Assembly (NCBI GenBank): GCA_023846275.1
Contig: CM043865.1
Span: 6,932,068-6,996,067 of the forward strand
Direction of reading: 5' to 3'
DNA: 64,000 bases
Source: Vanilla planifolia
Lineage: Eukaryota; Streptophyta; Magnoliopsida; Asparagales; Orchidaceae
The notes under the pieces: model-generated
Told to the model about the DNA's origin: nothing
The model's input: the letters and a program-made list of their open reading frames with translations, nothing else
Database searches by the model: none
Translations under genes and position numbers: made by a program
Shown here: piece by piece, positions 12,501-24,044 of the stretch
How positions within the stretch are numbered: the first letter of the stretch is position 1
How the letters are laid out: each line of letters starts with the position of its first letter

Positions 12501-14480
12501 TAGCCATAAAAATCTTTTAAGAATTCTAATTTTCATTGTGTTTACATCCATTTGCATTCTCCAATGCTTTAGCTCCTATATATGCAACATAATATAATTG
12601 AGAGAGCATATCAACTCATCTATAGTACATCAAATGTGAAACCAAAGCTTAATGCTTCTTTGTATTTTTTTTAATTTATCCAAGCCTAGATAGTTTTGTT
12701 TATGGTCCATTTTGTCTACCTTACATTTTAGTCTTTGTTAGACTTCATTTTTTTCATATGGTTTTCTATATTTTACTAAACATTTGGAGTATGTTTCTAA
12801 ATATTCAACTCTATAATATATTTTATTTTATCTAATTTTTGACATAGCAATATTTTGTTATGTGTATTATAAAAAAAGGAAAAACTAATTCTTGGGTTTA
12901 TCAATTTGTATATTATGATATTATAAGATTGAATTTTTCTTCCTTTCCTTCTAGAACATTTATTTGAATTAGAATGAATAACCATTTTCTTTACTTACAA
13001 GTATTTTCATATCAAGAAAAATAGTAATATGAATTGTTGGCACCAAAGTATTATTTATAAGCTATCTTAAACAGAGTTAAAAACAATCATGTAACTCTTC
13101 TACTTCATGCTCCTTTTAATTTCATAAAAAGACTCAACTATCTACCTTTTTAAATTCAAATAAAACTACACCATTATGACTACTAACTTAGATTGATTTT
13201 AGTTTCTTTTTTAGTATATCAAATACTATCAAGGAAGAAAAAGCTATCGTGATCAATTTAAGAATGAATTATTGTAGATTTACCAACAAGTTAAGATAAA
13301 ATAAAATGTAATGATGATAAAAGTTTCTATTTAGACTATCTATGCACTACCTTAGTAGTGATGGAAGCTTATTATCATGATACTTGGTGTGACTCCATTT
13401 ATTATGACATCTTTAATGTTTTAAAGTTACAGTTAACAGATTTAACTCATAAATTAATCATCCATTGCCCATCTTTCTTTGGAATTTCAAGCAATAATTA
13501 TAGTTGTTGAAACTTAAATTTACCTTTCCATCTTTTTCATCACACAAAAAAAGAAATCATCCATCTTTATAAAATGTTTTAATTCTTATTAGATTATCTC
13601 TTCCCACTTCATTTTGTAAGAGTTTCTAACTTAATATTGTCACCTCTATAAAACCACAATGATCACAAGCAAACATAGTTGTAATATTATGCTTACACTA
13701 TGTTTAGCATGTAGCTCTATTTAAATACAATTTATTCTTTCAACTATAAGTTCATTTATTGAAATCAATTAGGAAAGAATCATGGAATCATAAGCTAATT
13801 TGCATTAAAATCATTACATTGAGAATATAGAGAATGACTCTTAAGGACATTTTATATATTAGCATTTGAAAGACAAAAACCCTAAATGCTGCAAGATAAT
13901 ATATGGATGCATGAGTTACTTAAATATGATAATAACAAATATATGATTTTGGTGTCTTAGATTTTAATTTTTTTTTATTTTTCTCAAGCTAATTAACCTG
14001 TCAATATCTAAACACATAGAGTAAGGTTTAGCTAATTAAAATATAAAATCATGATAGATCACTAATATTGTTTAAAACTATGCTAAACTTATAAAAAGAA
14101 TGATAATTAAGAAAGTATGTCAAATCCAACTTAGTTGGTAGCTATAACCAACCACCAATGATATAAGACGACAATGTCGATAAATGCAAAAGTTCAATCA
14201 CATGGTCAGAAAAGCCTGAGCAGATATTTGATTGAATTAAAGCCACAGCTCTTAAGAAATAATTATCCTAAAACTAATATAATAGAGAGACCTTAATCAT
14301 AAGCAAGACATTACTATAGGAAAAGATTATCTTGCTTTGGTTAGATTAAAAAGAATTATTCATTATAATTCAAATTTTCATACTAAGTGGTCTCAATTGA
14401 TTGCACTATGTGCTAAATAGTTTGCATCATGAAGTTATCGTAGTCTATTTGAGTGATTTAGGATTGTCTTAGAATAATTT

Positions 14481-14725
14481 GACTAAGTTTATGATGGGGA
14501 AATGTTTTTACCAAAAGAAAAAATAAATTAAGGCCATTTTTTTAATGAACAATATGATGAGATGTTACTTTAAACAAAGTAGACATAGAGTAGGTAAGAT
14601 AGTTAGACTAAGCCTATGATAGGAAAAGCTTTTGCCAAAAAAAAAAGGAGATTAAGACTATTATAATGAATAATAGGACAAGATATTACTTTAAACAAAA
14701 TAGAGAAATGAGTAAGATTTTCTAT
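14481..14725. repeat. Tandem duplication, period ~124 bp
   Basis: GACTAAGTTTATGATGGGG at 14481 recurs as GACTAAGCCTATGATAGG at 14605. Both are followed by a CCAAAA A-tract, then a TTAATGAACAATA / ATAATGAATAATA block, then TTACTTTAAACAAA and a GAGTA(G)GTAAGAT tail. Two diverged copies, no coding content. Confidence 0.7.
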
Positions 14726-15109
14726 CTTTGGATCTCAATGCCTTTGTTTTTTGAGAACACTATGAATTCAACAAGGATCAAATTTTAGATCAAGAAAATT
14801 AATCTTTAATTAAGAAAGTTGGTTGTTTAAAACTTAAGATAACATCAATAATTAGGCCCTAATTCCTATATTTAAAGCCATCATGAAAGAGTGGAAAACT
14901 TCACGTATTATGAAGTATCAATGTAACATGTTTTAATTTCATAAATAATGTTACAATTAATTGATAAATAAATTATTTTAAAAATTGAAAAAAATTATTA
15001 TCAGACAAAATTTATTCAGATCGGTGAAGACACTTTGTTTCGTGTTAATGAAAATTGCTAGAAGTACTGTAAATTATTAAATTTAAAGGATAATATGAAA
15101 ATAAATTAT

Positions 15110-17067
15110 TTAATCTAAATTCCCCTGCTCACCCTGCTCCTCCCTTTCCGCTTGGGGCCTCCCGATTCACTCTCTCGCGACAGCTGCATTGCGCCGTGAG
15201 CCGTAGGGCTTCGCCGTGAGGAGACGACCGCCGGAGTAGTTGCGAGGAAGCCCTCGTGCGGATGACAGGATAATTCGAACCCAAGCCCACCGTTACCTGA
15301 TACCCCTGCCGTAGTCTCGGCATCGATTACCCGGCGGGATTTCTGGAGGAGAGAGAGGGAAAGCAAGGGGGGAAACCCGTTGACAAACTCGTCGGGTGAA
15401 AGGAACCGAGAAAGGGAGAGAGGGAGAGAGTAAGAGAGTGAGGCCGGGAGAGAGACAAGTAGTGAGAGAAAGGAGAAAAAAGAGAAGAAAGCAAAGGACG
15501 AAGAAAAAGAGTGAGAAATAGTGGAAAAGGAAAAACAAGATTGTTCTATCAATGTAGAAATTTGGTAAGTTTTTTTTTCCAAGTCTTCGTTGCATTGTAG
15601 GATTTTAGGATTTTTAAGAGTATACAACTCAAATTTATAATTGTTAAGTTAAACTATATAATAAACATAATAATAGTAGTGTATGAAATTTATGATAGAA
15701 TTGTGATGTATATTCAATATATGGTTGCAGAATAAGGAGGAAAAAGAAGAAAAAATTGAATACTAGACTCTTCCGACTTTAAGGTGAGTATTTGACATTT
15801 TTATATGTATATATGTTTCATGTATTAATGCTTGATAATCGTAGTTTTATATAGCCATTTGATATGTTTATATGTATGTTTATTTGATGTATTGATGATT
15901 GTATAATATATTCTTGTATGGCATATAAAAATATGATATAATGATTTGATTTTATGTATTAGCATAAATTAATTATATGATATATTATGTGTTGTATTGT
16001 TTCACATATTGTAATTATATATTATTATATAATGATCATGAATGTTTGTTGAATATTGAATAGATATATAATATAATATAGATGACTAAATACTTGCATG
16101 ATAAAAATAAATATATGGATATACGAATATATGATATGCAAGTAAAACAATAACATTGAAATATGGCTCGACAACAAAGTGATATGTCGAGAAACTAAAA
16201 ATGTTTATTTTGACATTCTAAAGGGGATGGTGGCTTGTTAGTTTGAAGGACAATAATAAATGTGAGTTCATAAAAATGTCATAAAAAGAGTAAAATGTGA
16301 TATTTCTTAGCGGGATAGTAGTTGTTCAGTTTGAATGACAATAAGACACGTGATTCCATAAAAATATAATAAAGAGGGCCGAATGTGGTGTTGTTTAATG
16401 AGATAGTGACTGATTAGTTGAGAGACAGTAAGACGTGTGAGCTCAAAAAATATCACTCCGAGATAAAAAAAAATAATAAACACAATAGATATGTGAACAT
16501 AATGTATGTTTTATTGTATTATGTGGGCAGATAATTATTTAATCATGACTTTGCATATGACATGATTTCAAATGTTGTATTGTTTATCATAATTATGATC
16601 ATATTATTATGTTTATTGAGCTTTTGATGATTGATTTAATTTATGTTTAGTATTTGTAGTTTTAGATGTATTGAGTGGATATCTAGGCATATAGAGGTTG
16701 AGATGAGATACATGATAGTCATAGGAAAATATTAAACATATTATGTTTTTTATTTTGATATATGTTTAATATATAATTAATCTTTCCAATTGTAAGATCA
16801 TAAAACTATTCTTATATTTCTATTGCATGCGTTATATACTTAAAACTATATGGAGTATTGTAAATAATTGTTTGGATTGTTGTAAATGATTGTGTTGATA
16901 GAATAGTAGTTAATTACATGGAATGTATATAAAGTTGTAGATATTATATTTTTTTATGTATATGAAAATAAGATTTGGTAAAAGGGATATTTTGTTCGTT
17001 TGAAATAAAAAATTAGTTAAAGGTGATGTTAAATATCATTAGGATTGTGAAAAATAGGCTTGTAACA
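15110..17067. mobile_element. Possible degraded LTR or abandoned transcription unit: GC-rich head, GA-rich tract, repeat-bearing tail
   Basis: A sharp GC-rich patch (15120-15410) sits in AT-rich DNA, followed by a 140-bp GA-rich tract (15345-15540), an intron-like GT...AG stretch (about 15563-15731), then AT-rich DNA with an 88-bp repeat array. The right end AAAATAGGCTTGTAACA near 17051-17067 resembles the terminus of the solo LTR at 7593. I could not find a matching left end or target duplication, so the limits are uncertain. The low-complexity frames on the minus strand at 15115-15627 mirror the GA tract and are not credible proteins. Confidence 0.35.
16223..16475. repeat. Three ~88-bp imperfect tandem repeats
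   Basis: Units start near 16223, 16312 and 16400. Shared order in each: GGGATRGTRG-like start, TTAGTTTGAAGGACAATAA-like middle (GTTTGAATGACAATAAGAC; GTTGAGAGACAGTAAGAC), a GTGAGTTCATAAAAAT-like block (GTGAGCTCAAAAAATAT in the third) and an ATGTG(G)T tail. The copies are well diverged but in register. Confidence 0.7.
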
Positions 17068-17510
17068 GGTAGAAAAGAATGTCACAACTAAAGACGAGTA
17101 AAAGTGATAAATGTTAGTTGAGTCTTTGTTAAGTAGAGTTCACTTAGGTGCTCCTATATTATATGTGGGACTAAAAGTAATAATGATAAGAACACTAGTA
17201 TTTTATTGTTTTACTTGATCATCTTTCTTTTTATAATTTGAGTTTAAATTATAATTAATATTTTATTGTTTCAAAATTTTAATATAATAGTATGCAATTT
17301 TTTAAAATAAATAAAATTAGTTTTGTTTTAATTATCAATCTTTTGATTGATTTGACCTTGATTCTTTATTTGTGCTGTGTAAATTTTAGGTGAATTTTTT
17401 TATTATATCTAAGTTATTTTTCTTTTGAACCCAGAATGTGACAGAAACATTCAAAAAAAAAAGAAGCCTGAGGAATTCAAAATAATTCATGTCTTCAAAA
17501 GAAGTAGAAG

Positions 17511-19760
17511 ATGATAGCTTCCTCATATGTTCTTGTCTTCCTCAAGAAAGCTTCTACCTGTTCATCCAGATTACAGCTCAGAACCTTGTTCGCCAATGCT
17601 AACATCTCTGCAAGAATGCATATCTCAAACTTTCTTGAAAACTGTATCCTCCACAAAAACCTTCTATTGGGCTCCAAAATTCACTGCTACATCATCGTTT
17701 CAGGGTTCAGCAACGATTCCTTCCTGTCCACTAAACTAATTAGTCTCTACTCAGACTGTGGCAATATACCAATGGCATTAACAGTCTTTTCATTCTTCCC
17801 TATCACGAATGTTTATCTTCTTAATTCCTTAATTCGAGGGTACTCATCGAATGGTTTACATCAAGAAGCTATCACATTTTTTAATAAAAACAGAAGAGAA
17901 GGTCTCCTGCCTGATTCGTATAGTTTCTCATGTGTCTTGAAGGCTTGTGCTTCATTAGCAGACCTTTGGCAAGGTAAGCAACTGCATCAGCTTGCTGTTC
18001 AAAGTGGCTTTGAGCCAGATATCTTTGTTTCAAACTCCCTGATTTTTATGTATTCAAAGTGTGGCAGCTTGGAGGACGTTGTCCTATTGTTTGAAAGAAT
18101 TCCCCGACAAGATGTTGTTTCTTGGAATACAATTGTTTCTGCCTATGCTTTGAATGGGTTTGTTTTAGAAGCTGCAAAGAAGGTATCAGAGATGATTAGA
18201 AGTGGAATGAGGGTGGACCAGGTGACAATAATCAGCATCCTTAACTTTAATCCTGTGAGTGATATAATAGTTAGAGAAGTTCATGGCTATGTGCTTAGAA
18301 AAGGACATCAAAGCATCCTTAGGATACATAATGCATTGATATCTGCCTATGGGAAGTGTGGGATGGTGAAGGAAGCTCGGAGGGTATTCGATTGTTTGGA
18401 TTCAAAGGATAGAGTTTCTTGGAATTCCTTGATAGCTTGTTATGCTCAGAATGGGTTGTTTAAAGAGAGCTTGCAGCTTTTGAGGGAGATGAAGGTCTGC
18501 AGATTGGACCTGGATGTAGTCACTTACTGTGGTATAATCTCTTCCTTAGCCCAGAGCTGCCATTCTAATGAAGCAATGGTGGTGTTTATGGATTTGATGA
18601 ATGCTGGCATAAAACCTGATGTTGTGTTAATTGCAAGTGTTCTCCCTGCGATTTCTGGTATTTTTTGCTTAAATTATTGCAAGGAAATCCATGGATACTC
18701 TTTTAGGAATGGACTTGAGCCGGATAGAAGGGTTAGAAATGCTCTCGTTTCAGTTTACAACAAATGTGGTTTAGTTCAATATGCAATACAAGTATTTGGA
18801 GCAATTAATGATCGAGATGTGATATCATGGAGCTCAATGGTTGTGGGATGGTCACAAAACCACTACTTTGTTGAATCCCTAGACACATTTAGGCAGATGA
18901 TACTATTTGAAATTGAACCAAATCCAATTGCAATTACCAGCTCATTATCAGCTTGTGCGAGTGTTTCTGCATTAAAGCTTGGAAAAGAGCTCCATTTGTG
19001 GGCAATTAAGAACTCTTTTGAAGGTCAAGCTTTTGTTGGGTGTGCTTTGATTGATATGTATGCCAAATGTGGGAGGATTAAAGACTCTAGAAGAGTTTTT
19101 GATTTGATGGAGGACAGAAACTTGGTTAGTTGGAATGCCATGATAGGAGGCTATGCAATAAATGGTCTTGCTCAGAACGCACTTCAAATCTTCCATATGC
19201 TAGAAAAGCCTGATGATGTAAGCTTCAAAGCAGCATTGTCTGCCTGTAGCCATGGAGGGCTTGTGGAGGATGGCATCAAAATTTTAAACAGAATGAAGGA
19301 CTTAAATTTGAGTCCAGGAGAAGGTCACTATGCATGTGTGGTGGACTTGTTAGCACGCTCAGGAAGGGTGGAACAAGCTCTTGAGTTGGTGACTAGAATG
19401 CCTAATCAAGCCAATGCTGAAATTTGGGGAGTTTTGCTTGGAGCATGCAGGGTTTATTCTAATTTGGAGATTGGAGTGTATACTGGAGAACAGATAATGG
19501 AGTCAGGGAGTTTGAATTCAGGATATTATGTGCTTTTGTCAAATGTATTAGCAGAGTTTGGGAGGTGGAGAGATGTGGAGGAGATGAGGCAAGGAATGAT
19601 AGAGAAAGGAGTGAGGAAATGCATAGCTTGTAGTTGGATTGAAGTGAACAATAAGGTTTATACTTTCGTTGCTAAGGGTAGGACACAACACCAAGAGTGG
19701 GAAAGCTTGCTTAGGGTGCTTAAATTCTTAAGTGAGCAAATAAAAAGTATAAATTGTTAG
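17511..19760 (+). CDS. PPR protein, PLS class with E-type C-terminus (intact member of the array)
   Basis: A 749-residue intronless protein. It shows repeated PLS-type motifs such as SNSLIFMYSKCGSLEDVVLLFERIP, with DVVSWNTIVSAY, HNALISAYGKCGMVKEARRVFD and ALIDMYAKCGRIKDSRRVFD, from about residue 60 to 640. An E/E+ type end follows (GHYACVVDLLARSGRVEQALELV near 605-630, IACSWIEVNNKVYTFV near 705-720). It stops about 30 residues later, so no DYW deaminase domain is present. The family binds organelle RNA in a sequence-specific way, and E-class members usually act in C-to-U editing by recruiting a deaminase in trans. The ATG at 17511 is the first in frame and follows AGAAG. I do not recognise a specific ortholog. 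It is the only intact copy among four related sequences in this window; its 5' flank is shared with the copy at 28150. Confidence 0.93.
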   Translation: MIASSYVLVFLKKASTCSSRLQLRTLFANANISARMHISNFLENCILHKNLLLGSKIHCYIIVSGFSNDSFLSTKLISLYSDCGNIPMALTVFSFFPITNVYLLNSLIRGYSSNGLHQEAITFFNKNRREGLLPDSYSFSCVLKACASLADLWQGKQLHQLAVQSGFEPDIFVSNSLIFMYSKCGSLEDVVLLFERIPRQDVVSWNTIVSAYALNGFVLEAAKKVSEMIRSGMRVDQVTIISILNFNPVSDIIVREVHGYVLRKGHQSILRIHNALISAYGKCGMVKEARRVFDCLDSKDRVSWNSLIACYAQNGLFKESLQLLREMKVCRLDLDVVTYCGIISSLAQSCHSNEAMVVFMDLMNAGIKPDVVLIASVLPAISGIFCLNYCKEIHGYSFRNGLEPDRRVRNALVSVYNKCGLVQYAIQVFGAINDRDVISWSSMVVGWSQNHYFVESLDTFRQMILFEIEPNPIAITSSLSACASVSALKLGKELHLWAIKNSFEGQAFVGCALIDMYAKCGRIKDSRRVFDLMEDRNLVSWNAMIGGYAINGLAQNALQIFHMLEKPDDVSFKAALSACSHGGLVEDGIKILNRMKDLNLSPGEGHYACVVDLLARSGRVEQALELVTRMPNQANAEIWGVLLGACRVYSNLEIGVYTGEQIMESGSLNSGYYVLLSNVLAEFGRWRDVEEMRQGMIEKGVRKCIACSWIEVNNKVYTFVAKGRTQHQEWESLLRVLKFLSEQIKSINC

Positions 19761-20104
19761 GCTTTTGTATCATTTATTTTACATGTTTTAAGATTTTACT
19801 TTTGCTTTTAGAACCAGAAAGGCTTAGATTGGCATACCAAAAGGAAAAAAATACATAAATCTAAGGTCATTTGTGGATACAGTGCTCATTCTCATGGTGG
19901 GCAACTCACTAGTAGTTTGTTTCTTTTTTATAATCCACATTTTGGTCTACGGTCCTCAAGCTGCTTTCATTCAACCAAAGTTCATAACAAAAGAAAGATG
20001 ATAAAAAATGTTAGTTTTTGATGCACTCATTAGTTTTTATTACTTTGATACAGCATTACATCTGCTCATCGAATGCAGTGAAGTTAATTACTCTTTTGCT
20101 TTTA
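19761..20104. repeat. Intergenic block shared by all array units, copy 1
   Basis: Runs from the PPR-E stop (GTTAGGCTTTTGTATCATTT) through GGCTTAGATTGGCAT, TCATTTGTGGATACA and a GATTACTTTGAYRYARCATTA-like motif to the antisense Rho-N tail. The same order recurs at 22788, 25716 and 30061. Confidence 0.8.
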
Positions 20105-20640
20105 ATCCTCAATTTGAAGGAAATGGTTACATTTCTTTTAGCATTTGCACAAGTTTCCTTTTTCATCATTGACTAGCCTTTGATTCATTTTGTCTTTGCA
20201 AGCTCTTTAAACTCTGAAAGCTTCATATGATTGATCTTTTTCTGTATGCCTCGAAAGCAGCTATTATCTCGTCTCCTCTGACCAATTCCTTGCAAGTGCC
20301 TTCCCTTTTTTGTAATGCTTCTATATCTTCATCTTCTCTTCCTAATGAGCCTGATTCCTTCCAATTCTCCTCATTGTCTCCTTTGTTCAATGCAATATAT
20401 TCATAAATTGCTTCTTTTGTATTTCTTTCACTTGTTGATACCACTATTATGTATCTCCTTTCAAATTTCGATGAAGGTCTTGGAGGAGGTTTTGAATCCT
20501 CTATGGCAGAGCTATCTTCTAATCCACTTTTCCTTTATCTTTGGTTACTTTTTGCTCCTTTCTATGATCGGAACTCAATTAATGGACATGGGAATAATCC
20601 ATCAAAAAATAGAATGGGAAGAAAATTGGTTAAATTCTCG
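20105..20640 (-). pseudogene. Rho-N-domain protein gene remnant, copy 1 (antisense to the PPR genes)
   Basis: Read on the minus strand, 20444-20223 stays open and contains EDIEALQKREGTCKELVRGDEIIAAFEAY. After a frame change this continues into MKLSEFKELAKTK, the start of a Rho-N/SAP-like helix-loop-helix motif. Stop codons replace the glycine region (AKTK*IKG*) and the tail is out of frame. In chloroplast Rho-N proteins such as RHON1 this motif sits at the C-terminus and binds RNA in plastid transcript processing and termination. The remnant is joined on its right to the next PPR-E pseudogene near 20640. Confidence 0.6.
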
Positions 20641-20645
20641 CATAC

Positions 20646-22787
20646 ATTTTCTACAAGAACCTTCCATTGGGCTCCAAGATTCACCACTACATGATTGTCT
20701 TCGGCTTCAGTTGCGGTTCCTTCCTCTACACTAAACACATTAATCTCTACTCAAGTTGTGGCGATATCCCAACGGCACCAAAAGTCTTTGTGTGCTTCCT
20801 CATCTGTTCTTGTCTTCCTCAACAAAGCTTGTGTTTTTCATCCAAATTACACCTTAGAATCTTGTGCTCGAGAACTACCATGTCTGCAAGCTTGTCTCGA
20901 ACTTGCATTCTCCACAAGAACCTTCCATCAGGCTCCAAGATTCAATCGTATATAATTGTCTTCAACTTCAGCAGCGATTCCTTCCTCTCCACTAAACACA
21001 TTAGTCTCTACTCAAGCTGCAGCGATATCCCAATGACGCTAGAAGTCTTTGTGTGGTTTTATCTTTAACGTTTATCTTCTTAAGGGTACTGGTTTGTATG
21101 AAGAAGCTATTTATCTAATGTGTCTTGAAGGCTTATGCTTTTATCGTCAGACTTTGGCCAAGGTAAGCAACTGCATCAACTTGCTTTTCGAAGTGCTTTC
21201 AGCCAGATATCTTTGTTTCTCAAACTCCTTGATTTTTTTGCATGCAAAGTATGGCAACTTAGAGGATGTTTAAATTTTTGGAATAATTCCTTAATGAGAT
21301 GTTACATAAAATACTATTGATTTTGTCCACACTTTGAATGGGTTTGTTTTTGAAGCTGCAAAGGTGTTAGAGATGATTGGAAGTGGAGTGTGGGTGGAAA
21401 AGGTGACAATTTTCAGCATCCTTTCCTTAATCCGGTGGGTGATATAGTAGTTAGAGAAGTTTGTGGCAATATGCTTAGGAATGAATAGCAAAGTATCCCT
21501 AGTATTCAAAATGTATTGATATTTGGATATGGGAACTGTGGGATGGTGAAGGAAGCTCAGACGTTTTTTTCCTTGATAGGTTCTTATTCTCAAAATAGGT
21601 TGCTTGAAGAGAGTTTGTAGCTTCTGAGGGAGATGAAGGCCTACAGATTGGATTTAGATGTAGTTACTTACAGTGGTATAATCTTTTCCTTAGCACACAG
21701 CTCCTATTATGATGAAGCAATGGTGATGTTTGTGGATGTGATGAATGCTGGCATAAAACCTTATATTGTGTTAATTGCAAGTGTTCTTGCAATCTCTGGC
21801 ATCTTTTGCTTAGATTATTGCTAGGAAATCGATGGATACTCGTATAGGCATGAACTTGAGCCATATAAAAGGGTTATAAATGCTCTCATTTTAGTTTACA
21901 ATAAATGTGGTTTAGTTCAACTTGTAATACAAGGATTTGGAGCAATTGAAGATAGAGATGTGATATCATGGAGGTCACAAAACCACTACTTGGTTGAATC
22001 TCTTGACACATTTAGGTTGATGATACTAGATGAAATTGAACCATATCCAATTGCAATTCCTAGCTCATTATCAGTTTGCTCAGGTTTATCCATGTTAAAG
22101 CTTGGAAAAGAGCTCCATTTGTGGGCAATTAAAAACACTTTTGAAGATCAAGTTTTTGTGGAAAATTAAATACTCCGTAACAATTTTCTACTTGATGGAG
22201 GATAGGAACTTGTTTAGTAAGGATACAATGATTGGTGGCCATGCTTGGCTTGGCTTAGAATGCACTTCGAATCTTCCATATGCTAGAAAAGCCTAATGAT
22301 GTAAGTTTCATAGTAGCATTGTTGGCCTGTTGCCATGGAGGGCTTATGGAGGAAAAACTAGAATTTTTTGTCAAAATAGACTTCAACTTGAGTACAAGAG
22401 AAGGCTATTATGCATGTGTGGTGGATTTGTTAGCTTTCCCAGTAAGGTTGGAACAAGCTCTTGAGTTGATGACTAGAATGTGTAATCAAGCCAGCATTGA
22501 AATTTGGGAATTTTTGTTTGGAACATGCAAGGTTTACCGGGGAGCTTGAACTCAGGTTGTTATGTGCTTTTGTCAAATGTATTAATAGATTTTGGGAGGT
22601 AGAGAGATTTGGAGATGAGGCAAGGAATAACAGACATGGGAGTGAGAAAATATATGGCTTTTAGTTGTATTGAAGTGAATAGTGGGGTTTATGCTTTTAT
22701 TGCTGAGGATATAACACAACATCAAGGGTGGGGGAGCTTGCTTAGGGTACTCAAATGCTATGAGCTGATAAAAGTGTAAATTGTTAG
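20646..22787 (+). pseudogene. PPR-E pseudogene, copy 2
   Basis: Similar along its length to the intact gene at 17511-19760 but broken by many frameshifts and stops, for example a stop in the DYC codon run at 21822, a TAG replacing a codon in the LQLLREM block near 21617, and a frameshift with deletion after the AFVG-equivalent at 22168. Still readable: GTWSQNHY-like RSQNHYLVESLDTFRLMI at 21972-22025, LGKELHLWAIKN at 22098-22135, and YYACVVDLL near 22405. The 5' part is partly duplicated (see the 261-bp repeat). The homologous stop TAG lies at 22785-22787. Confidence 0.88.
20653..21060. repeat. 261-bp partial tandem duplication inside PPR-E pseudogene 2
   Basis: ACAAGAACCTTCCATTGGGC at 20653 recurs as ACAAGAACCTTCCATCAGGC at 20914. 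Both are followed by the region matching codons 52-95 of the intact gene (TCCTTCCTCTACACTAAACA / TCCTTCCTCTCCACTAAACA, then GCGATATCCCAA and GTCTTTGTGTG). The intact gene has this region once. Confidence 0.8.
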
Positions 22788-23114
22788 GCTTTTGTATCAT
22801 TTAATTTGCATATTCAATGATTGAATTTTTGTTGATAGTACTAGAAATGCTTAAGTTGGCAAATCGTAAGAAAAAAAAACATAAAAGTAATTGTCATTTG
22901 TAGATATGCACATTCTTGTGGCGAATAACTTAGTAATAGTCTCTTTTTTGTGATCCATATCTTGGTCTAATGGCCTCAAACTACTTAAGCAAATTTCATA
23001 ACAGAAGAAAGATGATAAAAATTGTTTATTTTTAGGTGCAACCATTAGTCTTGATTACTTTGACGTAGCATTAGATCCTCTCATTGAATGTGGTGAATTG
23101 AATAAATCTTTTGC
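22788..23114. repeat. Intergenic block shared by all array units, copy 2
   Basis: Begins GGCTTTTGTATCATTTAATT after the pseudogene stop and keeps the same series of motifs as 19761-20104, including TCATTTGTAGATA and GATTACTTTGACGTAGCATTA. Confidence 0.8.
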
Positions 23115-24040
23115 TCAAAATCTTAATTTGAAGGAAATGGTTACATTTTCTTCAGCAATTGAACAAGCTTGCCCTTCTTCACCTTTGACAAACCCTTGAT
23201 TAATTTTATCTTTTCAAGCTCTTTCAACTTGAAAGTTTCATATAATCGATCTTTTGCAGTCCCACAACCTCAGCTACTGTCTGCTCTCCTTCCACCAATT
23301 ACTGGCAAGTTCCTTCACTTTTAGCATTGCTTCAACGTCTTCGTCTTCTCTTATTAATGAGCCTAGTTTGTTCCAATTCTCTCCGGTGGCTCCTTCACTC
23401 AGTGCAATCTGTTCAATTACTTCTTTTGTACTCCTTTTTCATGTGGACACCACTAGAATTGGCGATCTTCTTTCAAACTTCGACAAAGTTCTTGGAGGTT
23501 TTGATCCTCTATAGCCATCTTCTAATTCACTTCTCCTTTGTCTTAGTGACTTTTTGTGCCTTTCTATGATCAAAGCTCAATAAACAATCCATCAATAAAA
23601 TAAAGAAAGAAGAAAATAGGTTAAGCTCCCACATACTTCTAGATTTTGCCCTTCTAGAATGCCCCTCCCCTTGTGTTTCCATGGCTTCTCTTTGGTAGTT
23701 TAACTTCTCTTATAGAGAAGAAGTTCGTATCCTTCTAAACAATGCAAGCTTTTTTGAGAATTTGTATCCATCATTTGTCTCGTATCCTCCATGTTTGGGT
23801 TTATTCCTTAAAACACTCTTCTTAGGAGATCCACTTCTACTTCCTACCTAATTAAGCACCATCACATTTCTCCTCTCCTGGGAGCCAAGAAAAGAGCAAC
23901 ATTTGCAATCCCTACCAAGTTTCAATAAGCTGAATCAAAAGATCATATTTTTGTACCACAATTGCAAGGAGAATGGAGACCTTTGCTGGAAGGGGATGGG
24001 CATGCAAGTTGCCTGGGGAAGAGAAGCACATCCATCATCC
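23115..24040 (-). pseudogene. Rho-N-domain protein gene remnant, copy 2, nearly full length
   Basis: The minus strand reads, in mixed frames, from an N-terminal region near 24040-23880 (CPSPSSKGLHSPC-like), through GSPKKSVLRNKPKHGGYETN near 23840-23780 and a KPPRTLSKFE-like segment near 23510-23470, to a C-terminal LKELEKIKLINQGFVK-like Rho-N tail near 23215-23150. Several frameshifts and stops interrupt it. The order of blocks matches the copy at 26055-27050, which supports one common ancestor gene. It ends directly against PPR-E pseudogene 3. Confidence 0.55.
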
Positions 24041-24044
24041 AGAA

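Larger units (their letters stand above)
7599..15110. other. 7.5 kb AT-rich intergenic region, no gene recognised
   Basis: All open frames here are short (at most 99 codons), AT-rich and without recognisable family motifs or a splice pattern. Two small tandem repeats stand out and are listed separately (9440-9578 and 14481-14725). I cannot exclude very degraded transposon DNA. Confidence 0.55.

Noticed and set aside
15115-15627. 170-codon minus-strand frame rich in Ser, Leu and Phe
   Set aside because: It is the complement of the GA-rich tract; low complexity, no domain, and two other frames are open over the same DNA.
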